Below are positions 16,193-16,570 of a DNA stretch of 16,570 nt, piece by piece. Source of the DNA: an uncultured Opitutaceae bacterium (GTDB lineage: Bacteria; Verrucomicrobiota; Verrucomicrobiia; Opitutales; Opitutaceae); assembly GCA_937128785.1 (NCBI GenBank), contig CAKZMS010000536.1, forward strand, positions 1 through 16,570, written 5' to 3'. Position 1 is the first letter of the stretch, and every line of letters starts with the position of its first letter. The position numbers were made by a program, and so were the translations under genes. The notes beneath the pieces are model-generated. The model was not told the origin of the DNA and searched no databases. It was given only the letters and a program-made list of their open reading frames with translations.

Positions 16193-16570
16193 TCAGGGAA
16201 CTTCGTAGACTTCGACGAGCGCGATGCCGGAGGAACCGGACGCTGTGCCGACGATGGCAGTGTAAACCCCCGGCGGCAGCGTGATCAGCAGCGCGGCATC
16301 CTTGCTGCCGGAGGGCAGCGCGAACGCGCCTACCTGCGCCGCCACATCGGTGACCAAATTCGCGTCGTTGCCGCGTTCCCAGTCATCGTTTTCGCGAACC
16401 GTGAGTCCGGTATCCTGGCGGATCAGACGCAGATTCGGATCAGCCAGGCTGCCGTTGACGCCCAGAGACGAAAGGGTCGGACCGACCGCACGGATAAGCA
16501 CCCGTTTCGGCGTCGTGCCATTGATGACCACACCCGCGATCAAACGCTGATCACCGGTGCCGACGCGCCC
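16193..16570 (-). CDS. C-terminal tail of an exported protein, 5' end outside the window
   Basis: The frame is open from the right edge to TGA at 16193, giving 125 residues of C-terminus; the N-terminus lies beyond the window. It reads RVGTGDQRLIAGVVINGT near the edge, then TPKRVLIRAVGPTLSSLGV, GSLADPNLRL, ENDDWERG, FALPSGSKDAALLITLPPG, YTAIVG and ends LVEVYEVP. I recognise this as a beta-rich C-terminal module that recurs at the ends of large exported proteins in Opitutaceae and other Verrucomicrobiota, probably a surface or sorting module. No enzyme motif falls in this part. A TTG at 16543 is not the start, since the conserved sequence continues upstream. The role of the whole protein cannot be told from here. 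Confidence 0.85.
   Translation of the reverse strand, partial: GRVGTGDQRLIAGVVINGTTPKRVLIRAVGPTLSSLGVNGSLADPNLRLIRQDTGLTVRENDDWERGNDANLVTDVAAQVGAFALPSGSKDAALLITLPPGVYTAIVGTASGSSGIALVEVYEVP

Overview
The window looks like chromosomal DNA of a Verrucomicrobiota bacterium, most likely Opitutaceae-like. GC content is high and coding density is above 90 percent. The clearest lineage hints are the C-terminal tail at the right edge, which resembles a domain I associate with exported verrucomicrobial proteins, and the mix of SufU/SufS, class I fumarase, KpsF/GutQ isomerase, an ECF sigma factor and many exported proteins. This lineage call is recognition from memory, not a search. Recognisable Shine-Dalgarno sequences are rare: most starts here have none.

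Layout, left to right. (1) 1-2143, minus: 5' part of a large exported TPR protein. (2) 2144-2485: gene-free spacer holding a cluster of tiny triloop inverted repeats, then tRNA-Ser(GGA) on the minus strand. (3) 2703-7865, minus: a dihydroorotate-dehydrogenase-like flavoprotein, SufS, SufU, HemN and a LysM envelope protein. Transcription would run LysM, hemN, sufU, sufS, then the flavoprotein. (4) 7890-10614, plus: an arabinose-5-phosphate isomerase (Kdo/LPS precursor), starting only 24 bp from the divergent LysM gene, then class I fumarase. (5) 10652-12749, minus: an exported endonuclease/exonuclease/phosphatase-fold protein, a MarC-family membrane protein and a YjbQ-family protein. A strong palindrome sits between the last two. 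(6) 12818-15436, minus: polyprenyl diphosphate synthase, an ECF sigma factor, an ATGA-coupled single-pass membrane protein (candidate anti-sigma factor) and a canonical intrinsic terminator. (7) 15550-16161, plus: a CPBP/Rce1-type intramembrane protease whose stop codon forms the triloop of a 13-bp perfect hairpin. (8) 16193-16570, minus: the C-terminal tail of an exported protein whose N-terminus lies outside the window.

How the genes fit together. SufU and SufS supply sulfur for Fe-S clusters, and two encoded enzymes (HemN and fumarase) are Fe-S proteins, so the centre of the window has an Fe-S flavour. SufBCD are not here. LysM, KdsD, the TPR protein and the tail protein point to the cell envelope. 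The most interesting unexplained parts are the sigma/membrane-protein pair, the microhairpin cluster, the stop-codon hairpin and the palindrome upstream of marC.
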